Below are positions 27,077-37,393 of a stretch of 64,000 nt of DNA, piece by piece. Both the position numbers and the translations under genes were made by a program. Where the stretch lies: assembly GCF_000382705.1 (NCBI RefSeq), contig NZ_ARQE01000001.1, positions 477,551-541,550 of the forward strand, given 5' to 3'. Below the pieces are notes generated by a model that saw nothing but the letters and a program-made list of their open reading frames with translations, was not told the origin of the DNA and did no database searches. The first letter of the stretch is position 1. Every line of letters begins with the position of its first letter. The stretch is from Aureimonas ureilytica DSM 18598 = NBRC 106430 (GTDB lineage: Bacteria > Pseudomonadota > Alphaproteobacteria > Rhizobiales > Rhizobiaceae).

Positions 27077-27583
27077 TTAAGGAAAGGTGAAGGCCAGCTT
27101 GCGCAGCGTCACGCCTTCGAACGTCTCCGTGCCGGTCGCGACATCGACGCCGCCCGCCGCCTGATAGAAGCGCACGGCGCCCGGGTTGTCCTCCAGCGCC
27201 CAGACGGCGGTTCCCGAAAGACCGCGCGAGCGGATCAGCATCCGCGCCGCCGCGAACAGGCGCTGGCCGAAGCCGATGCCCTGGAATTCGGGGCGCAGAT
27301 ACAGCTCGTACACCTCGCCCTCGACGCCGAGCGCCCGCGTCCGGTTGCGGCCGAGCGTGGCGTAGCCGCCCATCTCGCCGCCATATTCCAGAACGAGGAT
27401 CGCCGCCTGGTTCTGGATGGCGCTGTGCCACCAGGCGGCGTTGCGGCGCTCCACCATGCGCGTCAGCGTTCGAAAGGGGATGAGCCCCGCATAGGCGCCC
27501 CGCCAGGAGGCCTCGTGGACGCGGGACAGGGCCGCCGCGTCGCGGGGCTCGGCCAGTCTGATCTCTGCGGCGATCGTCTTCAT
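27077..27583 (-). CDS. GNAT family N-acetyltransferase
   Basis: A 168-residue GNAT protein: RLAEPRDAAALSRVHEASWRGAYAGLIP at the N terminus, motif A in VYELYLRPEFQGIGFGQRLFAAA (Q/RxxGxG acetyl-CoA loop) and ALEDNPGAVRFYQAAGG in motif B. The substrate is not predictable. The ribosome site before ATG 27583 is weak. Confidence 0.92.
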   Translation of the reverse strand: MKTIAAEIRLAEPRDAAALSRVHEASWRGAYAGLIPFRTLTRMVERRNAAWWHSAIQNQAAILVLEYGGEMGGYATLGRNRTRALGVEGEVYELYLRPEFQGIGFGQRLFAAARMLIRSRGLSGTAVWALEDNPGAVRFYQAAGGVDVATGTETFEGVTLRKLAFTFP

Positions 27584-27595
27584 GGGCGATTAACC

Positions 27596-27709
27596 ATGTC
27601 GAACGATTTCCGATCCAGCGCGAGGAGAAAAATCGCGCGGCTGATTCGAGAGGGCATTCGTCATCGTCACGGGTGGTACAAGCTCGGGCGCGTGGCGGCA
27701 ACGGCTTGA
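27596..27709 (+). CDS. Possible 37-residue basic protein (weak)
   Basis: A short frame in the gap between the GNAT and PH-domain genes encodes a small Arg-rich peptide (MSNDFRSSARRKIARLIREG, then RHRHGWYKLGRV). Its composition differs from a random shadow and it fills a gene-free gap, but there is no clear ribosome site. It starts 12 bases from the divergent GNAT start. Confidence 0.25.
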   Translation: MSNDFRSSARRKIARLIREGIRHRHGWYKLGRVAATA

Positions 27710-27744
27710 CGCGCCCGAAAATAAGCCGCCCAAGCGATCCGCTC

Positions 27745-28128
27745 CTAGCCGCGCCCGAGAACCCCGCCCGCCAGCGCCTTCTGGATGCCGGCGAGATTGG
27801 CCCCACGCGCGAGATTCTGGGTGAAAGGCTGGCTCTGACCGGAGACCCAGATGCGCAATTCGGCATCCGTGTCGAAGGAACCGGCGGTTTCCACCGAAAA
27901 CATGGTCACGGCGCGATAGGGAATGGAATGATACTGGCGCTTGCGCCCGGTCATGCCCTGCTTGTCGATCAGGATGACGCGGCGATCGGTGAAGACGATC
28001 TGGTCGCGCATGAGCTGGAAGGCGATCTCGATGCCCTCGTTGGGCAGGAGAACGGGCTCCAGCTCGTGCGTCAGCGCGCCGACATCCACATCGCTCGCAA
28101 GGCCGAGAAGGCCGCTCAGGAATCCCAT
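27745..28128 (-). CDS. PH domain (bacterial PH, DUF1696-like) protein
   Basis: A 127-residue single bacterial PH domain: LLPNEGIEIAFQLMRDQIVFTDRRVILID, then GRKRQYHSIPYRAVTMFSVETAG and a C-terminal helix near NLARGANLAGIQKALAGG. Proteins of this type form ring oligomers; no ligand or pathway is known. No signal peptide. It is 15 bases downstream of the MDR oxidoreductase gene and probably shares its transcript. Confidence 0.9.
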   Translation of the reverse strand: MGFLSGLLGLASDVDVGALTHELEPVLLPNEGIEIAFQLMRDQIVFTDRRVILIDKQGMTGRKRQYHSIPYRAVTMFSVETAGSFDTDAELRIWVSGQSQPFTQNLARGANLAGIQKALAGGVLGRG

Positions 28129-28143
28129 TTCGTCGTCTCCTCT

Positions 28144-29157
28144 TCAGCCGGGCCAGCCGGCGATCACGAGCTTGCCGAGCGTCGCGCCGGTTTCGCTGAT
28201 GCGGTGTCCCTCGCGCACGGTCTCGGCGCAGATCGGGGCGAGCGTCCGCGTGCGCGTCGAATGCAGGCGCCCGGCGTCCACGAGGCGCGAGACCTCGGAC
28301 AGGAGGCGGTGCTGCTCGATCATGTCGGCGGTCTGGAACAGAGGCCGGGTGAACATGAACTCGAAGTGCAGCGACACGGATTTCTGCCGGATCGGGGCGA
28401 GGTCGAGCGCGGCGCTGTCGATCACGCAGAGATCACCGAAGGGGCGGATCAGCGCGCCGATATCCTCCATATGCGAGGGCGTGTGGGTGAGGGCGAAGAC
28501 ATAGTCCACCGATCCGAAGCCGAGCTCGGCGATCTGCGGGGCCATGGGTCGCGAATGGTCGATCACGTGATGGCAGCCGTTGCGCAGGGCGAAGTCGCGC
28601 GTCTCCTGGCGCGAGGCCGTGCCGATCACGGTAAGGGCGGTCAATTGGCGGGCGAGTTGCGTCGCGATCGAGCCGACGCCGCCGGCCGCGCCGATCACCA
28701 GAAGCGTGCCGCGCTCGGTCGCGTCGGGCTGGATGCGGAAGCGGTCGAACAGGGTTTCCCAGGCGGTGATGGCGGTGAGCGGCAGGGCGGCGGCATCGGC
28801 GAAGTCGAGCCGCTCGGGCTTTCGCGCCACGATCCGCTCGTCCACCAGCTGGAACTCGGCATTGGAGCCCTGCCGATCCACCGCGCCGGCATAGAAGACC
28901 GGATCGCCCGGCCGAAACAAGGTCGCGTCCTCGCCGACCGCCTCCACGACGCCCGCCGCGTCGAAGCCGAGAACGCGCGGCAGGCGGTTCGCGTCGGCGA
29001 CGGGGCCGCGCTGCTTGGTGTCCACTGGATTGATCGAGACGGCCTCGACCCGCACCAGGAGATCGCGGCCCGTCGGCACCGGGCGCGGCAGGTCGAGATC
29101 GACGAGATGGCCGGCGTCCCGGTCGGGCGGCGATTGCGCGTATCCCACTGCCTTCAT
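28144..29157 (-). CDS. Zinc-type alcohol dehydrogenase-like / MDR oxidoreductase
   Basis: A 337-residue medium-chain dehydrogenase of the 'zinc-binding alcohol dehydrogenase family'. Motifs are VSINPVDTKQRGP, VLGFDAAGVVEAVGEDA, the NADP loop VIGAAGGVGSIATQLARQL and the C-terminal RTRTLAPICAETVREGH. Like other members of this subgroup it lacks the catalytic zinc Cys-His set, so quinone or enone reduction is more likely than alcohol oxidation. Starts with ATG at 29157, divergent from the Nramp-related carrier. Confidence 0.92.
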   Translation of the reverse strand: MKAVGYAQSPPDRDAGHLVDLDLPRPVPTGRDLLVRVEAVSINPVDTKQRGPVADANRLPRVLGFDAAGVVEAVGEDATLFRPGDPVFYAGAVDRQGSNAEFQLVDERIVARKPERLDFADAAALPLTAITAWETLFDRFRIQPDATERGTLLVIGAAGGVGSIATQLARQLTALTVIGTASRQETRDFALRNGCHHVIDHSRPMAPQIAELGFGSVDYVFALTHTPSHMEDIGALIRPFGDLCVIDSAALDLAPIRQKSVSLHFEFMFTRPLFQTADMIEQHRLLSEVSRLVDAGRLHSTRTRTLAPICAETVREGHRISETGATLGKLVIAGWPG

Positions 29158-29316
29158 GTCGGCCTCCGTCCTTTCCGCCCGCCTGACCTATCGCGCATCG
29201 GGGCGCCATCAAGATGCGGGGAGGCTCGGCGTCCGGCATCCCGGCGCTATCTGAGGATGTGAACCCCGGAGGGGCGTCCCGCGCAACGGGCGTCGAGGGA
29301 TCACCGAGGAGGGACC

Positions 29317-30756
29317 ATGTCCGAACCAACACGAGGGATGCGCGGCTCGGCCGCCGATCTCTTTCCCACCCATGTCCTGGGCCGGCCGGAGGTGCGCGAG
29401 CTGCCGCCTCCGCCCCTCAATACGGGCAAGCTGATCGGCCCCGGCATCGTCGCGGCGGGCGTCGGCCTCTCGTCGGGCGAATTCATTCTCTATCCCTACA
29501 TCGCCTCCCAGGTCGGCATGGCCTTCGTCTGGGCGGCGCTCGTCGGCGTGATGACGCAGTTCTTCCTCAACATGGAGATCGAGCGCTACACGCTGGCGAC
29601 CGGCGAGACGGTGCTCACCGGCTTCAGCCGGTTCTGGCGCCATTGGGGTCTCGTCTTCGCCCTCATGACCTGTTTCGCCAATCTCTGGCCGGGCTGGGCG
29701 ACGAGTTCGGCCACCATGCTCTCCTACATCGTCGGGGGCGAGCCGCGCTGGATCGCGATCGTCATGCTCGTCGCCATCGGCCTGATCCTCACCATGGCGC
29801 CGGTGGTCTACGTGATGCTGGAGCGGCTGCAGATGGTGAAGGTCGCCGCCGTCGGCGTCCTGATCCTGATCGCCGCCTTCTTCGTCATCACGGCCGAGGA
29901 CTGGGCGGCCCTGCCCGAGATCGTCACGCAGGCCCGCATCCCGACCGAGCTCGGCTTCGCGCTGCTTCTGGGCGCGCTGGCCTTCGCGGGCGCGGGTGGC
30001 GGGCAGAATCTCTGCCAGTCCAACTGGATCCGCGACAAGGGCTTCGGCATGGGCAAATACGTGCCCCGCATCAAGAGCCCGGTGACGGGCCAGCCGGAAG
30101 CCGCCCCCTCCACCGGCTTCGTGTTCGAGCCGACGCCCGAGAACATGGCGCGCTGGCGGCGCTGGTGGCGCTTCGCCAACTGGGAGCAGCTTCTGACCTT
30201 CGTGCTGATCACCTTCGTGACCATCACCTTCACCTCGCTGCTCGCCTATGCCACGGTCTTCGGCCGCGAAGGGCTGCCCAATTCGGTCGCCTTCGTGCAG
30301 TCGGAAGGTCTGGTTCTGGCGGATCGGGTGGGCGGCTGGTTCGGGGGCCTGTTCTGGTTCATCGGCGCCTTCTCGCTGTTCGGCGCGGCGACCGGCATCG
30401 TGGACTACACGGCCCGCCTCGCCGCCGATGTCCTGCGCACGTCCTATGTGCGGGGCGCCAACGAGAGCCGGCTCTATTTCGGGATCGTCTGGGCGCTGGT
30501 GGCGGTCGGAGTCGCGGTTCTGCTCATCGGTCTCACGCAGCCGCTCGTGCTTCTCGTCATCTCGGCCTGCGTCGGCGGACTGATGATGTTCCTCTACTCT
30601 GGCCTTCTGATCCTCCTGAACCGGCGCATGCTGGTGCCGGCGATCCGGCCCGGGCCGGGGCGCATCGCGGCCGTCGGTTTCGGCTTCGTCCTGTTCGGCG
30701 CCCTGTCGATCCTGACGCTCGGCCAGCAATTGCCCAAGCTCTGGGGGGCAGGCTGA
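29317..30756 (+). CDS. Nramp-related transporter lacking the canonical metal-site motifs
   Basis: A 479-residue protein with the LeuT/Nramp pattern of about 11 helices. The first helix reads LIGPGIVAAGVGLSSGEFILYP: where Nramp has DPGN this has SSGE. The sixth helix has FAGAGGGQNLCQSNWIRD instead of the MPH motif. It is therefore a divergent branch of the family, perhaps not a Mn/Fe transporter. ATG at 29317 has GAGGAGGG. A 13-base duplication (GGCTGACACGATC twice) starts at the stop codon. Confidence 0.88.
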   Translation: MSEPTRGMRGSAADLFPTHVLGRPEVRELPPPPLNTGKLIGPGIVAAGVGLSSGEFILYPYIASQVGMAFVWAALVGVMTQFFLNMEIERYTLATGETVLTGFSRFWRHWGLVFALMTCFANLWPGWATSSATMLSYIVGGEPRWIAIVMLVAIGLILTMAPVVYVMLERLQMVKVAAVGVLILIAAFFVITAEDWAALPEIVTQARIPTELGFALLLGALAFAGAGGGQNLCQSNWIRDKGFGMGKYVPRIKSPVTGQPEAAPSTGFVFEPTPENMARWRRWWRFANWEQLLTFVLITFVTITFTSLLAYATVFGREGLPNSVAFVQSEGLVLADRVGGWFGGLFWFIGAFSLFGAATGIVDYTARLAADVLRTSYVRGANESRLYFGIVWALVAVGVAVLLIGLTQPLVLLVISACVGGLMMFLYSGLLILLNRRMLVPAIRPGPGRIAAVGFGFVLFGALSILTLGQQLPKLWGAG

Positions 30757-30871
30757 CACGATCGGGCTGACACGATCTCGGGCGGCGCTCCACGGGGCGC
30801 CGCCGGTCGGCCGCACTCGCCGCCCTGCTCCGTCGAGCCGCAGGGGAGGGCTCGGCGGTTCGGCGGGCAAC

Positions 30872-30894
30872 AAAAAAGCGGCCGTGGCCGCTTT
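30872..30894 (-). terminator. Rho-independent terminator for the leftward 62-residue gene
   Basis: AAAGCGGCC-GT-GGCCGCTTT hairpin. On the minus strand it is followed by a T run (the AAAAAA at 30872-30877 of the plus strand). It lies about 55 bases beyond the stop of the small gene. Confidence 0.85.
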
Positions 30895-30946
30895 CGATCT
30901 TCGGACTTCGCTCCGGGCGCCGGCCTTCGGGTCCGGCCGCTCTCTC

Positions 30947-31135
30947 TCAGCTCCCCGTGCCGCGATGCAGGCGCGGCGGGCGACGGAAGACCCAGGGTCT
31001 GTCGGGTGACGACTGCTCGAACTGCTCGGAGCCGTAGGTGTTGGACATCGACGCCCATCCGTCGCGGGGCATGTCCGTGGGTTGGCGGTCGTTGTTGCTG
31101 ACGATCTCGCCGGCTTGGGGCGACAGGTACGACAT
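30947..31135 (-). CDS. 62-residue protein of unknown function
   Basis: A small hydrophilic, Pro/Ser/Arg-rich protein (MSYLSPQAGEIVSNNDRQP at the start; DRPWVFRRPPRLHRGTGS at the end). It has no membrane segment or cysteines and looks mostly disordered. It is supported by a perfect AAGGAGG ribosome site about seven bases before its ATG and by its own terminator downstream. I recognise no family. It is convergent with the Nramp-related gene. Confidence 0.72.
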   Translation of the reverse strand: MSYLSPQAGEIVSNNDRQPTDMPRDGWASMSNTYGSEQFEQSSPDRPWVFRRPPRLHRGTGS

Positions 31136-31234
31136 GGCGTTTCCTCCTTGTTAAGAGAACGGAGGGGGCGGGGCGTCGTTCCGGAAAATGCTCAGCCGTT
31201 CGGCACGATGATGAAATCGTGACCAGCCGACATG

Positions 31235-31267
31235 AAAAAGGGGACGCGGCACGCCGCATCCCCTTTT
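31235..31267 (-). terminator. Rho-independent terminator of typA
   Basis: AAAAAGGGGA and a CGCGGC/GCCGC stem pair with TCCCCTTTTT. Read leftward it gives a stem followed by a T tract about 25 bases after the typA stop. Confidence 0.88.
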
Positions 31268-31292
31268 TGTCTTGCTCGCGGAAAGGCGCCGA

Positions 31293-33122
31293 TCAGGCGA
31301 CCTTGCGGCTCTTTTCGAAACGCTTGCGCTCGTTCGGGTCGAGATAGAGCTTGCGCAGGCGGATGTTCTTCGGCGTCACCTCGACCAGCTCGTCGTCCTG
31401 AATCCAGGAGAGAGCGCGGTCCAGCGTCATGCGGATCGGCGTGGTCAGGCGCACGGCCTCGTCCTTGCCGGCGGCGCGGATGTTGGTGAGCTGCTTGCCC
31501 TTGAGGACGTTCACTTCGAGATCGTTGTCGCGCGAGTGAATGCCGATGATCATGCCGGCATAGACCTTGACGCCCGGGTCGATCACCATCGGACCGCGGT
31601 CTTCGAGGTTGAACATGGCATAGGCCACGGCCTCGCCCGCCGCGTTGGCGATGAGAACGCCGTTGGTGCGGCCCGGCAGTTCGCCCTTGTAGGGGGCGTA
31701 GGAGTGGAACAGGCGGTTCATGATCGCCGTGCCGCGCGTGTCGGTCAGGAGTTCCGACTGGTAGCCGATCAGGCCGCGCGTCGGCGCCAGGAAGACCAGA
31801 CGCTGGCGACCGCCGCCCGAAGGCCGCAGCTCCTTCATCTCGCCCTTGCGCTCGCTCATCTTCTGAACGACGACGCCCGAATGCTCCTCGTCGACGTCGA
31901 TCACGACCTCTTCGATCGGCTCCAGCGTCTCGCCCGTCGTTTCGTCCTTCTGCATGACGACGCGGGGACGCGACACGCCGAGCTCGAAGCCCTCGCGGCG
32001 CATGGTCTCGATCAGAACGGCGAGCTGAAGTTCGCCGCGACCCGAGACGAAGAACGAGTCCTTGTCCTCGGATTCCTCGATCTTGAGCGCGACATTGCCT
32101 TCGGCTTCCTTGAAGAGACGGTCGCGGATCACGCGGCTCGTCACCTTGTCGCCCTCGGTGCCCGCGAGCGGGCTGTCGTTGACGATGAAGCTCATGGTGA
32201 CCGTCGGCGGGTCGATCGGCTGCGCGACGAGCGGCTCGCTGACCTGCGGATCGCAGAACGTGTCGGCGACCGTGCCCTTCTGCAGGCCGGCGATGGCGAC
32301 GATGTCACCCGCCTCGGCATAGTCGATCGGCGTGCGCTCCAGACCCCGGAAGGCGAGGATCTTGGAGATACGGCCCGATTCCAGAAGCTGGCCTTCGCCG
32401 TTCAGGACCTTGACGGCCTGGTTCGGCTTGATCGAGCCGGACTGGATGCGGCCCGTGATGAGGCGGCCGAGGAACGGGTTGGCCTCGAGGATCGTGCCGA
32501 TCATCTTGAAGGGCTCGTCCTTGCCGGCGGTGTCCGGCTCGGGAACGTGCTTCAGGATGAGGTCGAACAGCGGCTCCAGGCCCTTGTCCTGCGGACCATC
32601 GGGCGCATCGGCCATCCAGCCGCCGCGACCCGAGCCGTAGACGACCGGGAAGTCGAGCTGCTCTTCGGTGGCGTCGAGATTGACGAAGAGATCGAAGATC
32701 TCGTTCAGCACTTCCTCGTGACGCTCGTCCGGGCGGTCGATCTTGTTGATGGCGACGATCGGCTTCAGGCCGACCTTGAGCGCCTTGCCGAGCACGAACT
32801 TGGTCTGCGGCATCGGGCCTTCGGAAGCGTCCACCAGGATGACGGCGCCGTCCACCATGTTCAGGATGCGCTCGACCTCACCGCCGAAGTCGGCGTGTCC
32901 CGGCGTGTCGACGATGTTGATGCGGACGTCCTTCCACACCACCGAAGTCGCCTTGGCGAGAATGGTGATGCCGCGCTCCTTTTCGAGGTCGTTGGAGTCC
33001 ATCGCACGCTCTTCGGTGCGCTGGTTCTCGCGGAACGCGCCGGACTGGGCGAGGAGCTTGTCGACCAGCGTCGTCTTGCCATGGTCGACGTGCGCGATGA
33101 TCGCGATGTTGCGAAGCTTCAT
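31293..33122 (-). CDS. typA: Ribosome-associated GTPase TypA/BipA
   Basis: A 609-residue translational GTPase of the EF-G superfamily, acting in 50S assembly and stress adaptation. G motifs are [12 protein letters not shown] (G1), [16 protein letters not shown] (G3) and AINKIDRPD (G4); the BipA C-terminal domain includes [21 protein letters not shown] and [16 protein letters not shown]. Length is normal. It is preceded by an M3 peptidase gene on the same strand, separated by a terminator-like hairpin, so it should have its own promoter in 33123-33234. Confidence 0.97.
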   Translation of the reverse strand: MKLRNIAIIAHVDHGKTTLVDKLLAQSGAFRENQRTEERAMDSNDLEKERGITILAKATSVVWKDVRINIVDTPGHADFGGEVERILNMVDGAVILVDASEGPMPQTKFVLGKALKVGLKPIVAINKIDRPDERHEEVLNEIFDLFVNLDATEEQLDFPVVYGSGRGGWMADAPDGPQDKGLEPLFDLILKHVPEPDTAGKDEPFKMIGTILEANPFLGRLITGRIQSGSIKPNQAVKVLNGEGQLLESGRISKILAFRGLERTPIDYAEAGDIVAIAGLQKGTVADTFCDPQVSEPLVAQPIDPPTVTMSFIVNDSPLAGTEGDKVTSRVIRDRLFKEAEGNVALKIEESEDKDSFFVSGRGELQLAVLIETMRREGFELGVSRPRVVMQKDETTGETLEPIEEVVIDVDEEHSGVVVQKMSERKGEMKELRPSGGGRQRLVFLAPTRGLIGYQSELLTDTRGTAIMNRLFHSYAPYKGELPGRTNGVLIANAAGEAVAYAMFNLEDRGPMVIDPGVKVYAGMIIGIHSRDNDLEVNVLKGKQLTNIRAAGKDEAVRLTTPIRMTLDRALSWIQDDELVEVTPKNIRLRKLYLDPNERKRFEKSRKVA

Positions 33123-33234
33123 GAAGGCTCACCGAAAGGAGTTGGAACGCGTCAGAGGGCACGTCCCAGCGGAGACGGCCCGAGGAAATTCGCGGTCATT
33201 GGGCGGTCTCATAACGGATTTTTCGCAAAAGCGA

Positions 33235-33262
33235 AAGGGAGGGTCCGCAAAGACCCTCCCTT
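33235..33262 (-). terminator. Hairpin terminator between the M3 peptidase and typA
   Basis: AAGGGAGGGTC pairs with GACCCTCCCTT. Read leftward the second strand runs into TTTCGCTTTTGCG, a partial T tract. It ends the M3 peptidase transcript about 75 bases after its stop. Confidence 0.72.
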
Positions 33263-33338
33263 GCAGGATTCGCATGGGTCGCCGGAGGGCTCCGGCGAGG
33301 GTGAGCCCCTCCGGCGAAGCGGAGAAACCCCAAACCTC

Positions 33339-35402
33339 TCAGGCGGAGAAGCCGCGCTTGCGCATCATGGCGTCCGGGTCCGGACCACGCCCCCGGAAGC
33401 GCTCGTAGAGAAGCGCGGGATCGTCCGAATTGCCGGCGGCATAGACGAAGTCGCGCAGCCGACGGGCGGTCTCGGGGTCGAACGGGTCGCCCCGCTCCTC
33501 GAAGGCCTCGAACGCGTCGGCGTCCAGAACTTCCGACCACATGTAGGAATAATAGCCCGCCGAATAGCCGTCGCCCGAGAAGATATGGGCGAAATGCGGC
33601 GAGCGGTGGCGCATCACCATCTCGGCGGGCATGCCGAGCCGGTCGAGGATCTCGCGCTCGCGCGCCATCGGGTCGGCGGGCGCTTCGCCTTCCTGGTGCA
33701 GGAGAAGGTCCACCAGCGCCGAGGACGTGTATTCCACCGTGTTGAAGCCGGCGTCATAGGTGCGCGCGGCCTTCAGCTTCTCGGCCTCGGCTTCTGGCAG
33801 CGGCTCGCCTGTCACCGCATGGAGCGCGTGGCGCTCCAGAATGACGGGCACGTCCAGCCAGTGCTCGAAGAGCTGCGAGGGCAGTTCCACGAAGTCGCGC
33901 GAGACGGCGGTGCCGGCGAGCGAGGGATAGGTGACGTCGGACAGGAGCCCGTGCAGGGCGTGGCCGAACTCGTGGAACAGGGTGCGCGCGTCGTCCACCG
34001 AGAGAAGCGCCGGCTCGCCCTTGGCGGGCTTGGCGAAGTTGCAGACATTGTAGATCACCGGCGTCTGACCGCCGTCGATCCCGTGCTGCGAGCGGAGCGC
34101 GCTCATCCAGGCGCCCGAGCGCTTGGAGGACCGCGCGAAATAATCGCCGACGAAGAGGCCGCGCAGCGCGCCGTCCGCGTCGAGAACCCGCCAGGCGCGC
34201 GCGTCCGGGTGCCAGGCCTTCAGATCGGGCAGCGGCTCGAAGCGCAGGCCGAACAGGCGACCCGCCACGTCGAAGGCGGCGTCGATCATGCGGTCGAGCG
34301 TGAAATAGCTCTTCAGCGCGCTTTCATCGATCGCGAATTCCGCATGGCGCCGCTTCTCGGACCAGTAGCGCCAGTCCGCCGCCGTGAAGGGCGCGTTGTC
34401 GCCGCTCGACGCCGCGAGATCCTTGAGCGTCTGCGCATCCGCCAGCGCGGCCTCGCGCGCCTTGTCCCAGACGCGGGTCAGGAGCGCCTCCACATGGGCG
34501 GGGGTCTTGGCCATCGTGTCGTCGAGCTTGTAGTCGGCAAAGCTCTCGAAGCCCAAAAGCTTGGCCTTCTCGGCGCGAAGGCTCAGCATTTCCGCGATGA
34601 TCGGGCGGTTGTCGTGCGAGGCGTCCATCTCGCCGCGCCGCGTCCAGGCCGAGAACAGCTCCTCGCGCAAGGCCGCATCGGGGCAGAAGGTGAGGAAAGG
34701 CACGATCACCGAGCGCGACAGGGTGACCGCCGGCCCGCTCGCCCCGCGCTCCTCGCCCGCGTCGCGAAGCGCGGAGGCGAGGAAGCCGGGCAGGCCCTCG
34801 AGATCGGCTTCGTCCAGCGGGCGCGCGAAGGTCCGCTCGTCGTGGAGGACGTTCTGCGCGAAGGCGGTGCCGAGTTCGGCGAGCCGGGCGTTGATGTCGG
34901 CGAGGCGCTCGCGCGCCGCCCCTTCCAGCTTGGCGCCCGAGCGCACGAAACCGGCATGGGTGCGCTCCAGAAGCCGCAGCGCCTCGGGCTCGAGGCCGAG
35001 CGTGAGACGCTGCGCGAACACGGCGTCGATGCGCGCGAAGAGGGCCGCGTTCAGGGTGATGCGGGAGGAATGGCGCGAGAGCTTGGGCGACACCTCGCGC
35101 TCCACGGCCTGCAGCCCGTCATCGGTGTGGGCGCCCGCCAAAGTGTAGAACAGGGCGGCGACGCGGCCGAGCGGGCGTCCGGCGCGTTCCATGGCGACAA
35201 TCGTGTTGTCGAAATCGGCAGGGGCGGGATCGGCGGCGATGGCCTCGATTTCGGCGGCGTGCAACGCGATCGCCCGGTCGAACCCTTCAGCGAAATCCAC
35301 AGGTTGCAGGGCGTTGAAGTCAGGCAACGATTCGGGCGAATTGAAGGCGAACCGGCCATCGAACTCGGCGATTCTTCGCTCAGGCGACATATGTTGGGGC
35401 AT
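33339..35402 (-). CDS. M3 family oligopeptidase (OpdA/Dcp-like)
   Basis: A zinc metallopeptidase of about 687 residues. The active-site block is [26 protein letters not shown] (HExxH, Glu as third ligand in the [14 protein letters not shown] helix). Cytosolic enzymes of this family degrade signal peptides and short oligopeptides. ATG at 35402 ([18 protein letters not shown]) has a purine-rich site; a GTG at 35429 is also in frame. It is divergent from the MarR gene. No signal peptide is seen. Confidence 0.94.
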   Translation of the reverse strand: MPQHMSPERRIAEFDGRFAFNSPESLPDFNALQPVDFAEGFDRAIALHAAEIEAIAADPAPADFDNTIVAMERAGRPLGRVAALFYTLAGAHTDDGLQAVEREVSPKLSRHSSRITLNAALFARIDAVFAQRLTLGLEPEALRLLERTHAGFVRSGAKLEGAARERLADINARLAELGTAFAQNVLHDERTFARPLDEADLEGLPGFLASALRDAGEERGASGPAVTLSRSVIVPFLTFCPDAALREELFSAWTRRGEMDASHDNRPIIAEMLSLRAEKAKLLGFESFADYKLDDTMAKTPAHVEALLTRVWDKAREAALADAQTLKDLAASSGDNAPFTAADWRYWSEKRRHAEFAIDESALKSYFTLDRMIDAAFDVAGRLFGLRFEPLPDLKAWHPDARAWRVLDADGALRGLFVGDYFARSSKRSGAWMSALRSQHGIDGGQTPVIYNVCNFAKPAKGEPALLSVDDARTLFHEFGHALHGLLSDVTYPSLAGTAVSRDFVELPSQLFEHWLDVPVILERHALHAVTGEPLPEAEAEKLKAARTYDAGFNTVEYTSSALVDLLLHQEGEAPADPMAREREILDRLGMPAEMVMRHRSPHFAHIFSGDGYSAGYYSYMWSEVLDADAFEAFEERGDPFDPETARRLRDFVYAAGNSDDPALLYERFRGRGPDPDAMMRKRGFSA

Positions 35403-35560
35403 TCCGCTCTTCTCTTTGGCCAAGAACACGGTTAGGTGACTGTAGGCTTTCCTTCAGGGCGTATGCAGGAATACGTCACTGGGGAAGGTTTCGGAAGACT
35501 TTGTTTCAAAATCGGATTGTAGACCTTAGGGAATGTGATCCGGGAAGGCATGGATGCAAC

Positions 35561-36124
35561 GTGTCTGAAAACGCAACTGGAAACATGTTCGGCTTCTTGC
35601 TGACGGACACCTCACGTCTGTTCCGTCAGTATTTCGAACGGATGGTGACGGAAAACGGCTTTGGCCTGACGCCGGGGGAAATCCGGGCGCTGGGCCATGT
35701 CATTCGCTTTCGGGGCGCGCGTCAGGCGCTGCTGGCCGAGCGCATGGGCGTCGAGCCCATGACGCTGTCGGCCTATCTCGACCGGCTGGAGACGAGAGGC
35801 CTCATTCGCCGCATGATGGACGCCAGCGACCGGCGCGCCAAGCTGATCGAGCCGACCGACGAGGCCTATCGCGTGATGCGCGAGATGGAGCCGATGTTCA
35901 CGCGGATTCTCGACCATTTCACGCAAGGCATGAGCGAAGACGAGTTGATCGCGATCACGAAGGGGCTGGAGCGGATGCGCGCCAATCTCACCAGCGACCC
36001 GCAGATCATCGCGCCCGTCAATATCTACAATCCCGATTTGACGCTTCCCGCGTCCGACGAGAACCCGTGCCGGCCCCGCGCCCCCCGCAAGAGCGAAGCG
36101 CGTTCGTCCGAACCCAGTCCCTGA
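35561..36124 (+). CDS. MarR family transcriptional regulator
   Basis: About 187 residues with the MarR winged helix: LLTDTSRLFRQYFERMV, LTPGEIRALGHVIRFRGARQALLAERMGVEPMTLSAYLDRLETRGLI and the wing RMMDASDRRAKLIE. A long C-terminal tail after residue 140 is rich in Pro/Arg/Ser. The start is uncertain: GTG at 35561 is used, an ATG lies at 35585 and a TTG at 35501. Divergent from the M3 peptidase across about 130 bases, so it may act on the shared intergenic region. Confidence 0.88.
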   Translation: MSENATGNMFGFLLTDTSRLFRQYFERMVTENGFGLTPGEIRALGHVIRFRGARQALLAERMGVEPMTLSAYLDRLETRGLIRRMMDASDRRAKLIEPTDEAYRVMREMEPMFTRILDHFTQGMSEDELIAITKGLERMRANLTSDPQIIAPVNIYNPDLTLPASDENPCRPRAPRKSEARSSEPSP

Positions 36125-36385
36125 CGGATCGGGGCGACGCCTGCCGAACGCGGCCGGCCCGATCATCTGCCCCTCGCATCTCGCCAGACACGGGCTCGCC
36201 CGCCGGTTATCCGCAAGACGCCGCGTTTCGCGCGCGACCCGACGCGTCCTTCGCTCGATCCGTCGCCCGCCCGCTCGAAGCCCCGAAACCGACGGCTCCG
36301 CTTCGGGAGACCGTTCGCTCGATCTCTGCTGCCACGGTGCCATGGGCATCGCCCGGCCTCCTCGATCCCGCCGGCCCAAGCGGCC

Positions 36386-37393
36386 TTATTCCGCCGCTTC
36401 CGCCCGCTCGAGCGCCAGCATCGCCTCCGCCGCGATGGCGAAGGAGCGCACCCGCGCCCGGTGATCGTGGATCTGCCCGGTCAGGATCATCTCGTCCGGC
36501 TGGTAGCGCGCGATCATCCGCGCCAGCCCTTCCCGCACCGCGCCGGGCGCGCCGACCACGGACAGGCGCAGCGCCTCGTCCACGCCATGCCGCACGGCCG
36601 GATCGATCACCGCGTCGATGTCGTCCACCGGCCGGGGCAGGGGGCCGGGATGGCCCGTGCGCAGATTGGCGAAGGCCTGCTGCATGGAGCTTTGCAGCCG
36701 CCGCGCCTCGGCGTCGGTCTCGGCCGCGAAGACATTGGCCGCCAGCATGAAATAGGGCTTCTCCAGAACCTCCGAGGGCCGGAAGGTCTGGCGATAGACC
36801 TCGATCGCATCCTCCAGCGCCGCCGGCGCGAAATGCGAGGCGAAGGCGTAGGGCAGGCCGAGATGGGCGGCGAGCTGCGCGCCGTAGAGGCTGGAGCCGA
36901 GAATCCAGACCGGGACCTCGGTCCCGACGCCCGGAACCGCGCGCAGGCGCTGGTTCGGCCCGGCCTCCGCGAAATAGCTCATCAGCTCGACGACGTCCTG
37001 CGGGAAGTTGTCGGAGCTTTCCAGATTCCGGCGCAGCGCGCGGGCCGTCAGCATGTCCGTGCCCGGCGCGCGCCCGAGGCCGAGATCGATCCGGTTCGGG
37101 TAGAGCGTCGCGAGCGTTCCGAACTGCTCGGCGATGACGAGCGGCGCGTGGTTCGGCAGCATGATGCCGCCCGCGCCGACGCGGATGGTCTTCGTGCCGG
37201 CCGCGACATGGCCGATGACGACCGCCGTCGCGGCCGAGGCGATGCCGGTCATGTTGTGGTGCTCGGCCAGCCAGAAGCGGTTGTAGCCGAGCCGTTCGGC
37301 CTCGCGCGCGAGATCGAGCGAATTGGCGAGAGCGTCGGCCGCCGTGCCGCCTTCGGGAATGGGCGACAGGTCGAGAACGGAATAGGGGATCAT
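36386..37393 (-). CDS. LLM class flavin-dependent oxidoreductase (luciferase-like)
   Basis: A 335-residue TIM-barrel FMN enzyme of the luciferase-like monooxygenase class, subgroup close to Yhb[84 protein letters not shown] and VPVWILGSS. The substrate is not predictable. ATG at 37393 has AGGAAAG. It is divergent from the lactate permease gene, 183 bases away. Confidence 0.93.
   Translation of the reverse strand: MIPYSVLDLSPIPEGGTAADALANSLDLAREAERLGYNRFWLAEHHNMTGIASAATAVVIGHVAAGTKTIRVGAGGIMLPNHAPLVIAEQFGTLATLYPNRIDLGLGRAPGTDMLTARALRRNLESSDNFPQDVVELMSYFAEAGPNQRLRAVPGVGTEVPVWILGSSLYGAQLAAHLGLPYAFASHFAPAALEDAIEVYRQTFRPSEVLEKPYFMLAANVFAAETDAEARRLQSSMQQAFANLRTGHPGPLPRPVDDIDAVIDPAVRHGVDEALRLSVVGAPGAVREGLARMIARYQPDEMILTGQIHDHRARVRSFAIAAEAMLALERAEAAE

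Noticed and set aside
27685-27717. Inverted repeat CGGGCGCGT/ACGCGCCCG as a terminator
   Set aside because: The loop is 15 bases and neither side has a T tract; it could not be tied to a gene end.
31272-35435. A 1387-codon plus-strand open frame
   Set aside because: It is antisense to typA and the M3 peptidase, both certain genes. Its composition (Arg/Ala/Gly/His) is that of a GC-rich shadow and it has no ribosome site.
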